DNA of 64,000 nucleotides from Klebsiella ornithinolytica NBRC 105727 = ATCC 31898. GTDB taxonomy: Bacteria > Pseudomonadota > Gammaproteobacteria > Enterobacterales > Enterobacteriaceae. Under the pieces are notes generated by a model. The model was given only the letters and a program-made list of their open reading frames with translations. It ran no database searches and had not been told where the DNA came from. Location of the stretch: NCBI RefSeq assembly GCF_001598295.1, contig NZ_BCYR01000001.1, positions 62,001 through 126,000 on the forward strand. The letters are read 5' to 3'. A program made the translations under genes and the position numbers. Numbering within the stretch: the stretch's first letter is position 1; each line of letters starts with the position of its first letter. Below are positions 17,609-25,398 of this stretch, one piece after another.

Positions 17609-18577
17609 ATGAAAGACGGCGATCTGATTCCTGTATCGGTCAAGGAAATAAGCCTGAACGGGCAGAGTAATCTGTCATTAAAATTTATTCCCGAAGGCGG
17701 GAAAATATTACCCGGCTATTCTGCGGGAGCCCATATCGATATTATGATTCCGGGCGTCGGCCCGCGGCAATATTCCCTCTGCGGGATGCCTGACCACCGC
17801 CAGAGTTATGAAGTCTGCGTCAAGCTGGGAGATATCTCCTCCGGCGGCTCCCGCTATTTGCATCATGCGCTTAAGCCCGGCGACCGACTCACCATCTCCC
17901 GTCCACGCAACCATTTTCCACTGCCGGCAGCCGGACGTTACCTGCTGCTGGCCGGCGGCATCGGTATCACTCCTCTGCTGGCGATGGCTGAAGAGATAGC
18001 ACGGCAACATATTGATTTTGAAATACATTATTATGTCTCCACCGCCCGTCACGTGGCCTTTGCCGCGCGGCTGGAGCGGCTCTCTGCGACGGGAAAGATC
18101 GTTATCCATTGCAGCGACGAGGGGGACTCTTTGCGCCGGGAGATCCCCGCCTGTTTAACCGCGCCTGACGTCGATACGGCGGTCATTGCCTGCGGCCCGG
18201 ACGGCTTTATTCAGCGGCTACAGGATATGATGCCAATATATGGCTGGCAGGCCTCGCAATTCTCATTTGAACGTTTTACCTCCGGCGGGCTGAATCATGA
18301 TGTGGAGAATAAAGGTTTTTATATTGAGCTGGCGTCAACCGGCCAGCGCCTGCAGGTTGCGCCGGAACAAACCATCGCCGAGGTATTATTGCACGCCAAC
18401 GTCGAGGTCATGCTCTCCTGCGAGCAGGGGATCTGCGGCTCCTGTATTACCGACGTTATCGACGGCATTCCTGAGCACCGGGATAGCGTCCTGACGGCGG
18501 AAGAAAAAGCCGGGAACCGTCAGATTACCCTGTGCTGCTCGCGGGCGAAAACGCCGGTTCTGGTTCTCGACCTGTGA
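17609..18577 (+). CDS. VanB-type phthalate dioxygenase reductase (FMN, NADH, 2Fe-2S)
   Basis: 322-residue electron-transfer protein. The flavin domain has RQYSLCG, the nucleotide domain has LLLAGGIGITPLL and ACGPDGF, and the C-terminal plant-type ferredoxin has CEQGICGSC with a further Cys near the end (ITLCCSRA). Such reductases pass electrons from NAD(P)H to Rieske oxygenases. No Rieske oxygenase gene is visible in the window, so its partner is unclear. It opens the plus-strand operon and is 11 bases before the second amidohydrolase. It may serve an oxygenase elsewhere or act as a stand-alone reductase. Confidence 0.92.
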   Translation: MKDGDLIPVSVKEISLNGQSNLSLKFIPEGGKILPGYSAGAHIDIMIPGVGPRQYSLCGMPDHRQSYEVCVKLGDISSGGSRYLHHALKPGDRLTISRPRNHFPLPAAGRYLLLAGGIGITPLLAMAEEIARQHIDFEIHYYVSTARHVAFAARLERLSATGKIVIHCSDEGDSLRREIPACLTAPDVDTAVIACGPDGFIQRLQDMMPIYGWQASQFSFERFTSGGLNHDVENKGFYIELASTGQRLQVAPEQTIAEVLLHANVEVMLSCEQGICGSCITDVIDGIPEHRDSVLTAEEKAGNRQITLCCSRAKTPVLVLDL

Positions 18578-18588
18578 GGAGAGCGACG

Positions 18589-19872
18589 ATGCACATTCCC
18601 TCCCCCCACACGCCGCTTGCCGGCGTCAGCAACGCCCGTCTCCCGGCATGGGCGCTACCTGCGGGTTGGCCAACGGAGCATAACGGCACGCCGCTGACCG
18701 CGGACCTGACCTTTGCCGACGGGCAGATCGCGACGATAGCGCCATCCGGCCAGGCGAATCACGGCTTATGGGATCTCGGTGGAGCGCTGACGCTGCCCGG
18801 CCTTGTTGAACCCCATGCCCATCTGGATAAGACCTATACCATTGAACGCTGCCGTCCGTCGGAACCCGGTCTGCTGGCCGCTATTCGCGCCATGCACGAG
18901 GATCGCCGGCACTGGACCGCACAGGATCTCCAGCGCCGTGCGTCCGCCGCACTGGCCCGGGCGGCGGCCAATGGCGTCACTCATCTGCGCACCCATATTG
19001 ACTGGTTCACCGCCGCCGCGCCTGACGCCTGGCAGGAGATCGCCCGCCTGGACCATCCCGGCATCAGCGTCGAGCGGGTGGCTCTGGTGCCGCTGGGACT
19101 GTTTGCCGATCCGGCCGCCGCGGAGGCCATCGCGCAGACGGTGGCCGAAGGCGGCGAGGGCTGCTTGCTCGGCGGGTTTGTCCACTCCTCTAACTGGGAT
19201 CCCGCGGCGATGGAAAACCTGCTGCGCAGCGCGACGCGCTGGCGGTTGGATCTGGATCTGCATATCGATGAGGAGCTCAGCGACAATCCGCGGGGGTTGG
19301 CCTGGCTGGCGGAGTACCTCTCCCGCCACGCTTTTCCGGGACGCCTCTGCTGCAGCCACGGCTGCGCCCTGGCCTGCGGCAGCGAAGAGCAGGCGGAGAA
19401 GATCCTGCGCCAGCTGGCGGCCCACTCCGTCACCCTTATCGCCCTGCCGATGACCAACCTGCTGCTACAGGATGCGGTTACTGGCCGCACGCCGCGCCAG
19501 CGGGGGATCACGCTGCTTCAGGAGGCCCGCTGCGCCGGCGTTGCCACCCTCCTCGGCTGCGACAATGTGCAGGACGCTTTCTGCCCGGCGGGGAGCTATG
19601 ACCCGCTGGATACCCTGGCCTGCGGCCTGTTCAGCGCCCAGCTCAGCGACGTTTTCGACCGTCAGTCGCAGTTGATTTGCGATCGGGCGGCGTTAACCGG
19701 TGCGCCGGCAGACGCTGCGCCTTTCGCCGTCGGCAACGCGGCCAGCGTGGTGATTTTCCCGGGTAGCGACAGGTTTACCTGGCCTTTAAACAGTGCAGCT
19801 CGTCTGGTGATTAACCGCGGCAGGTTAACCCACCAGCGGGTGTGGCGACAGGAGATGACGTATGAGTCTTGA
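18589..19872 (+). CDS. Amidohydrolase, cytosine deaminase-like
   Basis: 427 residues in the amidohydrolase superfamily. The metal site PHAHLDKTY, the HLRTHID strand, LDLHIDEE, CCSHGCAL and the distal LLGCDNVQDAF match cytosine deaminase (CodA) and N-isopropylammelide-type hydrolases. It would deaminate a pyrimidine-, triazine- or imidazole-like ring. The frame opens at 18532 inside the reductase gene, but GAGGAGAG places the start at 18589. Its stop overlaps the RidA start by 11 bases, indicating coupling. Together with the enzyme at 13781-15199 the island has two different ring deaminases or hydrolases. Confidence 0.87.
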   Translation: MHIPSPHTPLAGVSNARLPAWALPAGWPTEHNGTPLTADLTFADGQIATIAPSGQANHGLWDLGGALTLPGLVEPHAHLDKTYTIERCRPSEPGLLAAIRAMHEDRRHWTAQDLQRRASAALARAAANGVTHLRTHIDWFTAAAPDAWQEIARLDHPGISVERVALVPLGLFADPAAAEAIAQTVAEGGEGCLLGGFVHSSNWDPAAMENLLRSATRWRLDLDLHIDEELSDNPRGLAWLAEYLSRHAFPGRLCCSHGCALACGSEEQAEKILRQLAAHSVTLIALPMTNLLLQDAVTGRTPRQRGITLLQEARCAGVATLLGCDNVQDAFCPAGSYDPLDTLACGLFSAQLSDVFDRQSQLICDRAALTGAPADAAPFAVGNAASVVIFPGSDRFTWPLNSAARLVINRGRLTHQRVWRQEMTYES

Positions 19873-20317
19873 AGCAGGCGCGGGCGCTCCGCTGGCGCGG
19901 TATGCCGCCTGGCGCAGAGCCGGCGAGTTTATTTTTCTCTCCGGCATTATTCCGGTCAATCCGCTGAACGGCACCATCGTCAACGGCTTTCAGGATGTGC
20001 CGGAGGAGGTGCGGGAGCTGCTGGGGCAAACGGGCGAGTTTTCGACGGATGCCAAACAGGGCCCGATTCTGGCCCAGAGCTGGTACGTGCTGGAAAGCAT
20101 CCGCCGGACCGTGGAGTCCGCGGGCGGGCAGATGAGCGACGTCATCAAGCTGGTGCAGTACTTTCGCAACCTCGACCATTTTCCCTATTACAGCCGGGTA
20201 AGAAAGCTGTTTTACCCCGACCAGCCGCCGGTGTCGACCGTGGTACAGGTCAGCGAAATGCTGCCCGACGCCACGGTGCTGATTGAAGTCGAAGCGACGG
20301 TCTGGTTACCCCAATAA
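19862..20317 (+). CDS. RidA/YjgF/UK114-family protein
   Basis: 151 residues. The RidA fold is visible from GEFIFLSGIIPVNP through the SAGGQMSDVIKLVQYF helix-strand to PVSTVVQVSEMLPDATVLIEVEA at the C terminus. RidA proteins hydrolyse reactive enamines or imines; RutC-like members handle aminoacrylate from ring degradation. The Arg of classical RidA (usually before V..LP) is absent here: the segment reads VVQVSEMLP, so it may belong to a Rid subgroup with another activity. It overlaps the amidohydrolase by 11 bases and precedes the creatininase gene by 22. A role in clearing an unstable intermediate is inferred. Confidence 0.85.
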   Translation: MSLEAGAGAPLARYAAWRRAGEFIFLSGIIPVNPLNGTIVNGFQDVPEEVRELLGQTGEFSTDAKQGPILAQSWYVLESIRRTVESAGGQMSDVIKLVQYFRNLDHFPYYSRVRKLFYPDQPPVSTVVQVSEMLPDATVLIEVEATVWLPQ

Positions 20318-20339
20318 TTCTCGACCCAGAGGCACAGCG

Positions 20340-21209
20340 ATGATCAACGGTTATATTCCTGCAGAGCGCTTTCTCCCTTTTCTGAGCTGGACGGCGATTG
20401 CCGCCCTGCCGGACAAAAGCAATACGGTTATCGTGCTCCCCACCGGAGCCATCGAGCAACACGGTCCGCATCTGCCCTGTTCCGTGGACAGCGTGATCTC
20501 TTCCGGCGTGGCGGGACATGCCCTCGCCCGGCTGCCGGCGGATATCCCGGCCTACGCCATCCCGCCGATTACCTACGGAAAGTCCGACGAGCATCTGCAT
20601 TTTCCCGGTACCCTGACCCTGAGCGGCGACACGCTGCTGCATACCCTCCTTGAGATAGCCGAATCCCTGTATCGCGCCGGCTTTCGCAAGCTACTGATGA
20701 TCAACGGTCACGGCGGACAGCCGCAGGTGCTGCAGATGGCCTCCCGGGAAATGCGCCTGCGTCATGGCGATATGATCATCATCGCGCACGACGTGTTCAA
20801 CGTCCCCAATAGCGAAAAGCAGTTTCTCAGCCCTCAGGAACAAAAAATGGCGATGCACGCGGGCCATAGCGAGACAGCGCTAATGCTGGCCCTTGCGCCG
20901 GAGTGCGTTCATATGGAGCGCGCCGTCGCCAACTTTCCGCCGCCGTTCCCCTGCCCGACCCTGTCAAAAGGCCGCCCCGCGGCGGCCTGGGCTTCCTTCG
21001 ATTTTGGCCCCAGCGGCGTTATCGGCGACCCGACCCCGGCGACTCTGGAGCAGGGCCAGGGGTTACTCGAATCCCTGGCCGTCAGCTGGGCGCAGGCGAT
21101 TAGCGAAATCCACCGCATGGAGTGGGTCGTACGTCACGAAGCGAGCTGGGGAAAACACCACTGGAACGGCTTTGTGCAGTCCGCCCCCTCCTCTTCCGTT
21201 GCTGAGTAA
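20340..21209 (+). CDS. Creatininase-family amidohydrolase
   Basis: 289 residues. GAIEQHGPHLPCSVD gives the metal-binding Glu, His and Asp, INGHGGQPQ and HAGHSETALML give further ligands, as in creatininase, MftE and the FAPy deformylase ArfB. The family cleaves cyclic or exocyclic amide bonds of small nitrogen compounds. The frame opens at 20283 within ridA, but the ATG at 20340 follows GAGGCACAGCG. It is 11 bases before the second binding protein gene. A ring-opening or deformylating step in the pathway is likely; the substrate is not evident. Confidence 0.9.
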   Translation: MINGYIPAERFLPFLSWTAIAALPDKSNTVIVLPTGAIEQHGPHLPCSVDSVISSGVAGHALARLPADIPAYAIPPITYGKSDEHLHFPGTLTLSGDTLLHTLLEIAESLYRAGFRKLLMINGHGGQPQVLQMASREMRLRHGDMIIIAHDVFNVPNSEKQFLSPQEQKMAMHAGHSETALMLALAPECVHMERAVANFPPPFPCPTLSKGRPAAAWASFDFGPSGVIGDPTPATLEQGQGLLESLAVSWAQAISEIHRMEWVVRHEASWGKHHWNGFVQSAPSSSVAE

Positions 21210-21220
21210 AAGGAACTCTG

Positions 21221-22204
21221 ATGAAAAATATGCGTACTCCGGCTTACACGATGCTGGCCCTTACGGCCATCGCCGCCTCTGCATCCTGCCTCGCGGCGGA
21301 AAAATTTACTTTCCTGACCAACTGGTATGCCCAGGCGGAACACGGTGGTTTCTATCAGGCCCAGGCCAAGGGGCTGTATAAAAACGCCGGCCTCGATGTC
21401 GAGATTAAAATGGGCGGCCCGCAGATCAACGTCATGCAACTGATGGCGGCGGGTCAGGCGGACTGCACCCTCGGCGATAACGGCCAGGCGCTGGAGACCT
21501 GGCAGGCCGGCGTGCACGCCGTCACCGTCTCCACCGTTTTCCAGCATTCGCCGACGGTATTTATCACCCATGATAAGGTGAATAACCCGGCAGAATTAAA
21601 AGATAAAACCTTCTTGCTCGCCACCGAAGCCTATACCTCTTTCTGGCCGTGGGCGAAGAGCGAACTGGGGCTGGGCAACACCAAAGTGCGCCCCTATACC
21701 TTCAACGTTCAGCCGTTCCTGGCGGATAAAAATCTGGTGCAGCAGGGCTACGTAACCTCCGAGCCGTTCTCCGTCGCCAAAGGGGGGCAGCCGTTCTACG
21801 TCTATCCGCTCAGCGACTGGGGCTACCCTCCCTACGGCAACTCGATTATCTGTATGGCCGACACCATCAAGAAGCGCCCGGCGGCCGTAGCGGCATTCGT
21901 CAAAGCCTCGATGGAAGGCTGGAAAAGCTATCTTCAGGATCCCATTGCCGGTAATCAACTGATTAGCAAAGCGAACCCGCAAATGGGCGCCGAGCAGATC
22001 GCCTTTGGCATAGCCCAGATGAAGAAATATCAGTTGGTCACCGGCGGCGATGCGATGACCGACGGCATCGGTATCATCACCCAACCGCGGCTGAAAAAAA
22101 CCTGGGACATGCTGGTGAAAAACAAGCTGATCGACGCCAGCAAAGTACCTTTTGAGCAGACCTATACCCTGGATATGGTCAAAGATGCCGGAGTCATGCC
22201 ATGA
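21221..22204 (+). CDS. THI5/NMT1-like ABC transporter binding protein
   Basis: 327-residue periplasmic binding protein with signal peptide ending at CLAAEK. The segment FLTNWYAQAEHGGFYQAQAKGLY is diagnostic of the NMT1/THI5 group that includes ThiY, which binds formylaminopyrimidine. It is a paralogue of the protein at 15211-16200. Its stop overlaps the ATPase start by 4 bases (ATGA). With the ATPase and permease it forms a complete importer of the nitrate/sulfonate/thiamine-precursor type. A pyrimidine- or purine-like ligand fits the neighbouring deaminases. Confidence 0.9.
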   Translation: MKNMRTPAYTMLALTAIAASASCLAAEKFTFLTNWYAQAEHGGFYQAQAKGLYKNAGLDVEIKMGGPQINVMQLMAAGQADCTLGDNGQALETWQAGVHAVTVSTVFQHSPTVFITHDKVNNPAELKDKTFLLATEAYTSFWPWAKSELGLGNTKVRPYTFNVQPFLADKNLVQQGYVTSEPFSVAKGGQPFYVYPLSDWGYPPYGNSIICMADTIKKRPAAVAAFVKASMEGWKSYLQDPIAGNQLISKANPQMGAEQIAFGIAQMKKYQLVTGGDAMTDGIGIITQPRLKKTWDMLVKNKLIDASKVPFEQTYTLDMVKDAGVMP

Positions 22205-23031
22205 ATACCGCCCCTAAACTCACCGTCATGAGCGACAGTCGCTTCGCCCAGGCGCCCGCGACGCCGGCCATCGAAGTACTCTCGGCGGAAAAAATTTACA
22301 GCAACGGCACCCGGGCGCTGCTGCCCGTCAATCTGACCATCAATCAGGGCGAGTTTGTGACCCTGCTCGGTCCCTCCGGCTGCGGGAAGAGCACCTTGTT
22401 GAAGATGGTCGCCGGTCTGGTGGAACCCAGCGACGGTAAGCTGATGCTGTGGCGTCGCGACAGCCGGGAAAAAGCCCAGCTTCCCCTCTCTTTCGTCTTC
22501 CAGGAAGCCACGTTGATGCCCTGGAGCAGCGTCCATAGCAACGTCCGGCTGCCCCTGGATCTTGCCGGCGTCCCACGAGCAGAAGCCAACACCCGGGTGA
22601 GCGAAGCCCTTGAGCTGGTGGGGCTGGGCAAGTTCGCCAACGTCCTGCCGCGCGAACTCTCCGGCGGCATGCAGATGCGCGTCTCCATCGCCCGTGGTCT
22701 GGTGACGCGGCCAAAACTGCTGCTGATGGATGAACCCTTCGGCGCGCTGGATGAAATTACGCGCAATAAGCTCGATAGCGATCTGCTGCGTCTCTGGCAA
22801 GAGCAAAACCTGACGGTGGTGTTCGTCACCCATTCGATCCATGAAGCGGTATTCCTCTCTCAGCGGGTGATTATGATGGCGGCCCGCCCCGGCCGGGTGG
22901 TCGAAGATATCGCCATCCGGGAGCCGTTCCCGCGCAGCGAGGAGTTCCGCGTCAGCCCGACATTTTCCCACTATGCCCGGCAGTTGCAGGACAGCCTCTT
23001 ACAGGCAAGCCAATCCGGTATGGAGCCATAA
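22201..23031 (+). CDS. ABC transporter ATPase (TauB/SsuB/ThiZ type)
   Basis: 276-residue ATPase with Walker A GPSGCGKST, Q-loop in FVFQEATLMPW, signature LSGGMQMR, Walker B LLLMDEPFGALDE and the switch His in VTHSIHE. The first 25 residues are an extra leader before the conserved IEVLSAEKIY. It is coupled by ATGA overlap to the binding protein gene and by 1 base to the permease gene. It powers import of the island's nitrogen compound. Confidence 0.93.
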   Translation: MNTAPKLTVMSDSRFAQAPATPAIEVLSAEKIYSNGTRALLPVNLTINQGEFVTLLGPSGCGKSTLLKMVAGLVEPSDGKLMLWRRDSREKAQLPLSFVFQEATLMPWSSVHSNVRLPLDLAGVPRAEANTRVSEALELVGLGKFANVLPRELSGGMQMRVSIARGLVTRPKLLLMDEPFGALDEITRNKLDSDLLRLWQEQNLTVVFVTHSIHEAVFLSQRVIMMAARPGRVVEDIAIREPFPRSEEFRVSPTFSHYARQLQDSLLQASQSGMEP

Positions 23032-23032
23032 T

Positions 23033-23848
23033 ATGAAAGCCGCTAAATCAACACCGTGGATTAATCATCCCCGCTTTCTCAAAATTCTCTACCCGACCCT
23101 CGTCGCGGTCCTGGTGATTATGCTGTGGCAGGGGGCGGTCAGCTATTTCCGCATCCCGCAATTTCTGGTGCCTTCCCCGCTCGTGATGGTGGAAAGCCTG
23201 TGGACGCATCTGACGCCGCTGCTGCTGTCGCTGCTGTTCACGCTGAAGATCACCCTGATCTCGTTTCTCCTGTCGATCGTCATCGGCACCGCCATTGCGT
23301 TTATCCTGGTGCAGAACCGTTTTGTGGAAACCGCGCTGTTTCCGTACATCGTCTTCTTGCAGGTAACGCCGATTGTCGCTATCGCGCCGCTGATCATTAT
23401 CTGGGTGAAGGACGCCACCCTCTCGCTGGTAGTGTGCTCCACCCTGATGGCGGTGTTTCCGATTATCTCCAATACCACCCAGGGATTGCGCAGCGTGTCG
23501 CCCGGCCTGCTGAGCTATTTCAGGCTCAACCATGCCAGCCGCTTGCAAACCCTGGTGCGACTGCGCATTCCCTCCGCGCTGCCCTATTTCTTCGGCGCCC
23601 TGCGTATTTCCAGCGGCCTGTCGCTGATCGGCGCCGTGGTGGCGGAGTTTGTCGCCGGGACCGGAGGCACCAATACCGGCCTTGCCTATCAGATCCTGCA
23701 GGCGGGTTACCAGCTGGACATCCCGCTGATGTTTGCCGCTCTGCTGTTAATTTCCCTCGCCGGTATCGCGCTGTTTGGCGTGATGTCGTGGGTATCGCGC
23801 CGGGCGCTCAGCGCATGGCATGAAAGCGAAGCGGTGCAATCTCATTAA
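23033..23848 (+). CDS. ABC transporter permease (TauC/SsuC/ThiX type)
   Basis: 271-residue inner-membrane permease with about six hydrophobic segments. The coupling region with G in EFVAGTGGTNTGLAYQI and the preceding RIPSALPYFFGALRI matches BPD_transp_1 members of nitrate/sulfonate transporters. The frame opens at 22973 within the ATPase gene, but the ATG at 23033 directly follows the ATPase stop. It forms the channel for the importer encoded with the two upstream genes. Confidence 0.92.
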   Translation: MKAAKSTPWINHPRFLKILYPTLVAVLVIMLWQGAVSYFRIPQFLVPSPLVMVESLWTHLTPLLLSLLFTLKITLISFLLSIVIGTAIAFILVQNRFVETALFPYIVFLQVTPIVAIAPLIIIWVKDATLSLVVCSTLMAVFPIISNTTQGLRSVSPGLLSYFRLNHASRLQTLVRLRIPSALPYFFGALRISSGLSLIGAVVAEFVAGTGGTNTGLAYQILQAGYQLDIPLMFAALLLISLAGIALFGVMSWVSRRALSAWHESEAVQSH

Positions 23849-23874
23849 CGTATTGATGATTAACAGGTAGAAAC

Positions 23875-25281
23875 ATGATGACTCGTGAGCAACGTCAACA
23901 GGCGGTCGCGCTGATCCAGCAGGCATTACCGGAACTGGAGTGGACCTTACAGCCAGCGAAGATCAAACGTCTTTCCCGCGATTTCCACTGGTTCAGCCCG
24001 GTGCTCAACCAGCAGCTGGAAGGAAAGCAGGCGGACGCGGTGGTCCGTCCGCGCGACCAGGAAGAGCTGCGGCAGCTGGTTGCCGCCTGCGTAGCGCAGC
24101 AGCTGCCGCTGACCCTGCGCGGTAGCGCCACCGGTAATTATGGCCAGCTGGTGCCCCTTGAGGGCGGAGTGCTGGTCGATATGACCGCCCTGAACCGGAT
24201 CTGCGAACTCAAGAACGGCACGGTGCGCGCCCAGGCTGGCATTCGCCTGGCGGAGATTGAAGCCGCCACTCACCCGACCGGATGGGAGCTGCGCTGCATG
24301 CCGTCAACCTTCCGTCTGGCCAGCTTAGGCGGCCTCTACTGCGGCGGCTTTGGCGGCATCGGCTCCATTAACTACGGCCCCCTGGCTGCCCCCGGCAACG
24401 TGCTCAGCGTCAAAGTGATGACCGTTGAAGCGTCCCCCCGGGTGTTGACTATTCCGGCTCCGCAGGCGCTGCTGCTACACCACGCCTACGGCAGCAACGG
24501 CATTATTCTTGAAGTCGAACTGGCGCTGGCCCCCGTCCATCGCTGGATCGAACGCCTGGATGTGTTTGACGACTTCGCCGATGCTCTGAATTATGCCAAC
24601 GAGTGCCTCCGTTCTCCCGGTTTCGTCAAGCGCCAGCTGGCGCTGCTTGCCGCGCCAATCCCCGACTATTTTAGCCACCTTAACGGCCATTATCGGGCCG
24701 GGCAACACGCGGTCATCAGCGTTATCGCCGAGGAGAGCGAAGGACTCTGTACCGGTCTGATGCTGAAGCATCGGGGAGAAAATGCCATCCGCCAGAGTAG
24801 CGATGAGGCCCGGGAGAGCCATACCTCATTAATGGAATATTGCTGGAACCACACCACGCTACATGCGCTCAAAGTCGACAATACGCTGACTTACTTACAA
24901 ACGGCGTTTAATTATCAGCACTTCCCGAAGCAAATTTTGCAGATGGAACAGCGCTTCGCCGGGGAAGTTATATCGCATATTGAATTCCTCCGCGATAATG
25001 ATGGCAATATTACCGCCAGCGGCCTGCAACTGGTGCGTTATTCAACAGAAGAGCGACTCAATGAGATTATGCAGATATTTCGCGATAACGATATCAAGAT
25101 TAATAACCCGCATGTTTTTCAGGTTGAAGATGGCAAGCAGGGAATTATTCGCCCGGATGTCGTGGCCGTTAAACAATATATCGACCCCGATGGTTTGCTA
25201 AACCCGGGCAAGCTGCGCGGCTGGGCACTGCGCGACCAGTTAGTCTTAGACCGCAACCCGTTGTCATTAACCGATAAATAA
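23875..25281 (+). CDS. FAD-binding oxidase/dehydrogenase (PCMH type)
   Basis: 468 residues. Residues about 45-215 form a PCMH-type FAD domain (DAVVRPRDQEELRQLVAAC, LRGSATGNYGQ, GVLVDMTALNRI, GGLYCGGFGGIGSINYG). The C terminus ends in the usual YIDPDGLLNPGKLRG. Family members oxidise lactate, glycolate, alkaloids or sugar-type alcohols, passing electrons to oxygen or a carrier. The GGFGGIGS motif is unlike the common hydroxy-acid dehydrogenases. It is 26 bases after the permease in the same operon and may oxidise an early or late intermediate; no substrate can be named. ATG at 23875 and 23878 are both possible starts. Confidence 0.87.
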   Translation: MMTREQRQQAVALIQQALPELEWTLQPAKIKRLSRDFHWFSPVLNQQLEGKQADAVVRPRDQEELRQLVAACVAQQLPLTLRGSATGNYGQLVPLEGGVLVDMTALNRICELKNGTVRAQAGIRLAEIEAATHPTGWELRCMPSTFRLASLGGLYCGGFGGIGSINYGPLAAPGNVLSVKVMTVEASPRVLTIPAPQALLLHHAYGSNGIILEVELALAPVHRWIERLDVFDDFADALNYANECLRSPGFVKRQLALLAAPIPDYFSHLNGHYRAGQHAVISVIAEESEGLCTGLMLKHRGENAIRQSSDEARESHTSLMEYCWNHTTLHALKVDNTLTYLQTAFNYQHFPKQILQMEQRFAGEVISHIEFLRDNDGNITASGLQLVRYSTEERLNEIMQIFRDNDIKINNPHVFQVEDGKQGIIRPDVVAVKQYIDPDGLLNPGKLRGWALRDQLVLDRNPLSLTDK

Positions 25282-25333
25282 AATTCAGGCCATCTACCTG
25301 GCGCCCTACAAAATAAAAGCACAAGGTGATTAT

Positions 25334-25359
25334 CCGCCATATTCGTGGCCGGTATTTTT
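25334..25359 (+). terminator. Terminator-like hairpin between the FAD oxidase and porin genes
   Basis: CCGCCA pairs with TGGCCGG (one bulge) across a 6-base loop, followed by TATTTTTC. It resembles the element at 7980-8009 in both stem and tail. It may attenuate transcription before the porin gene. Confidence 0.45.
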
Positions 25360-25398
25360 CTTTCCGAAATTGCAGTGATATTTAACAGGGTGATGTCA

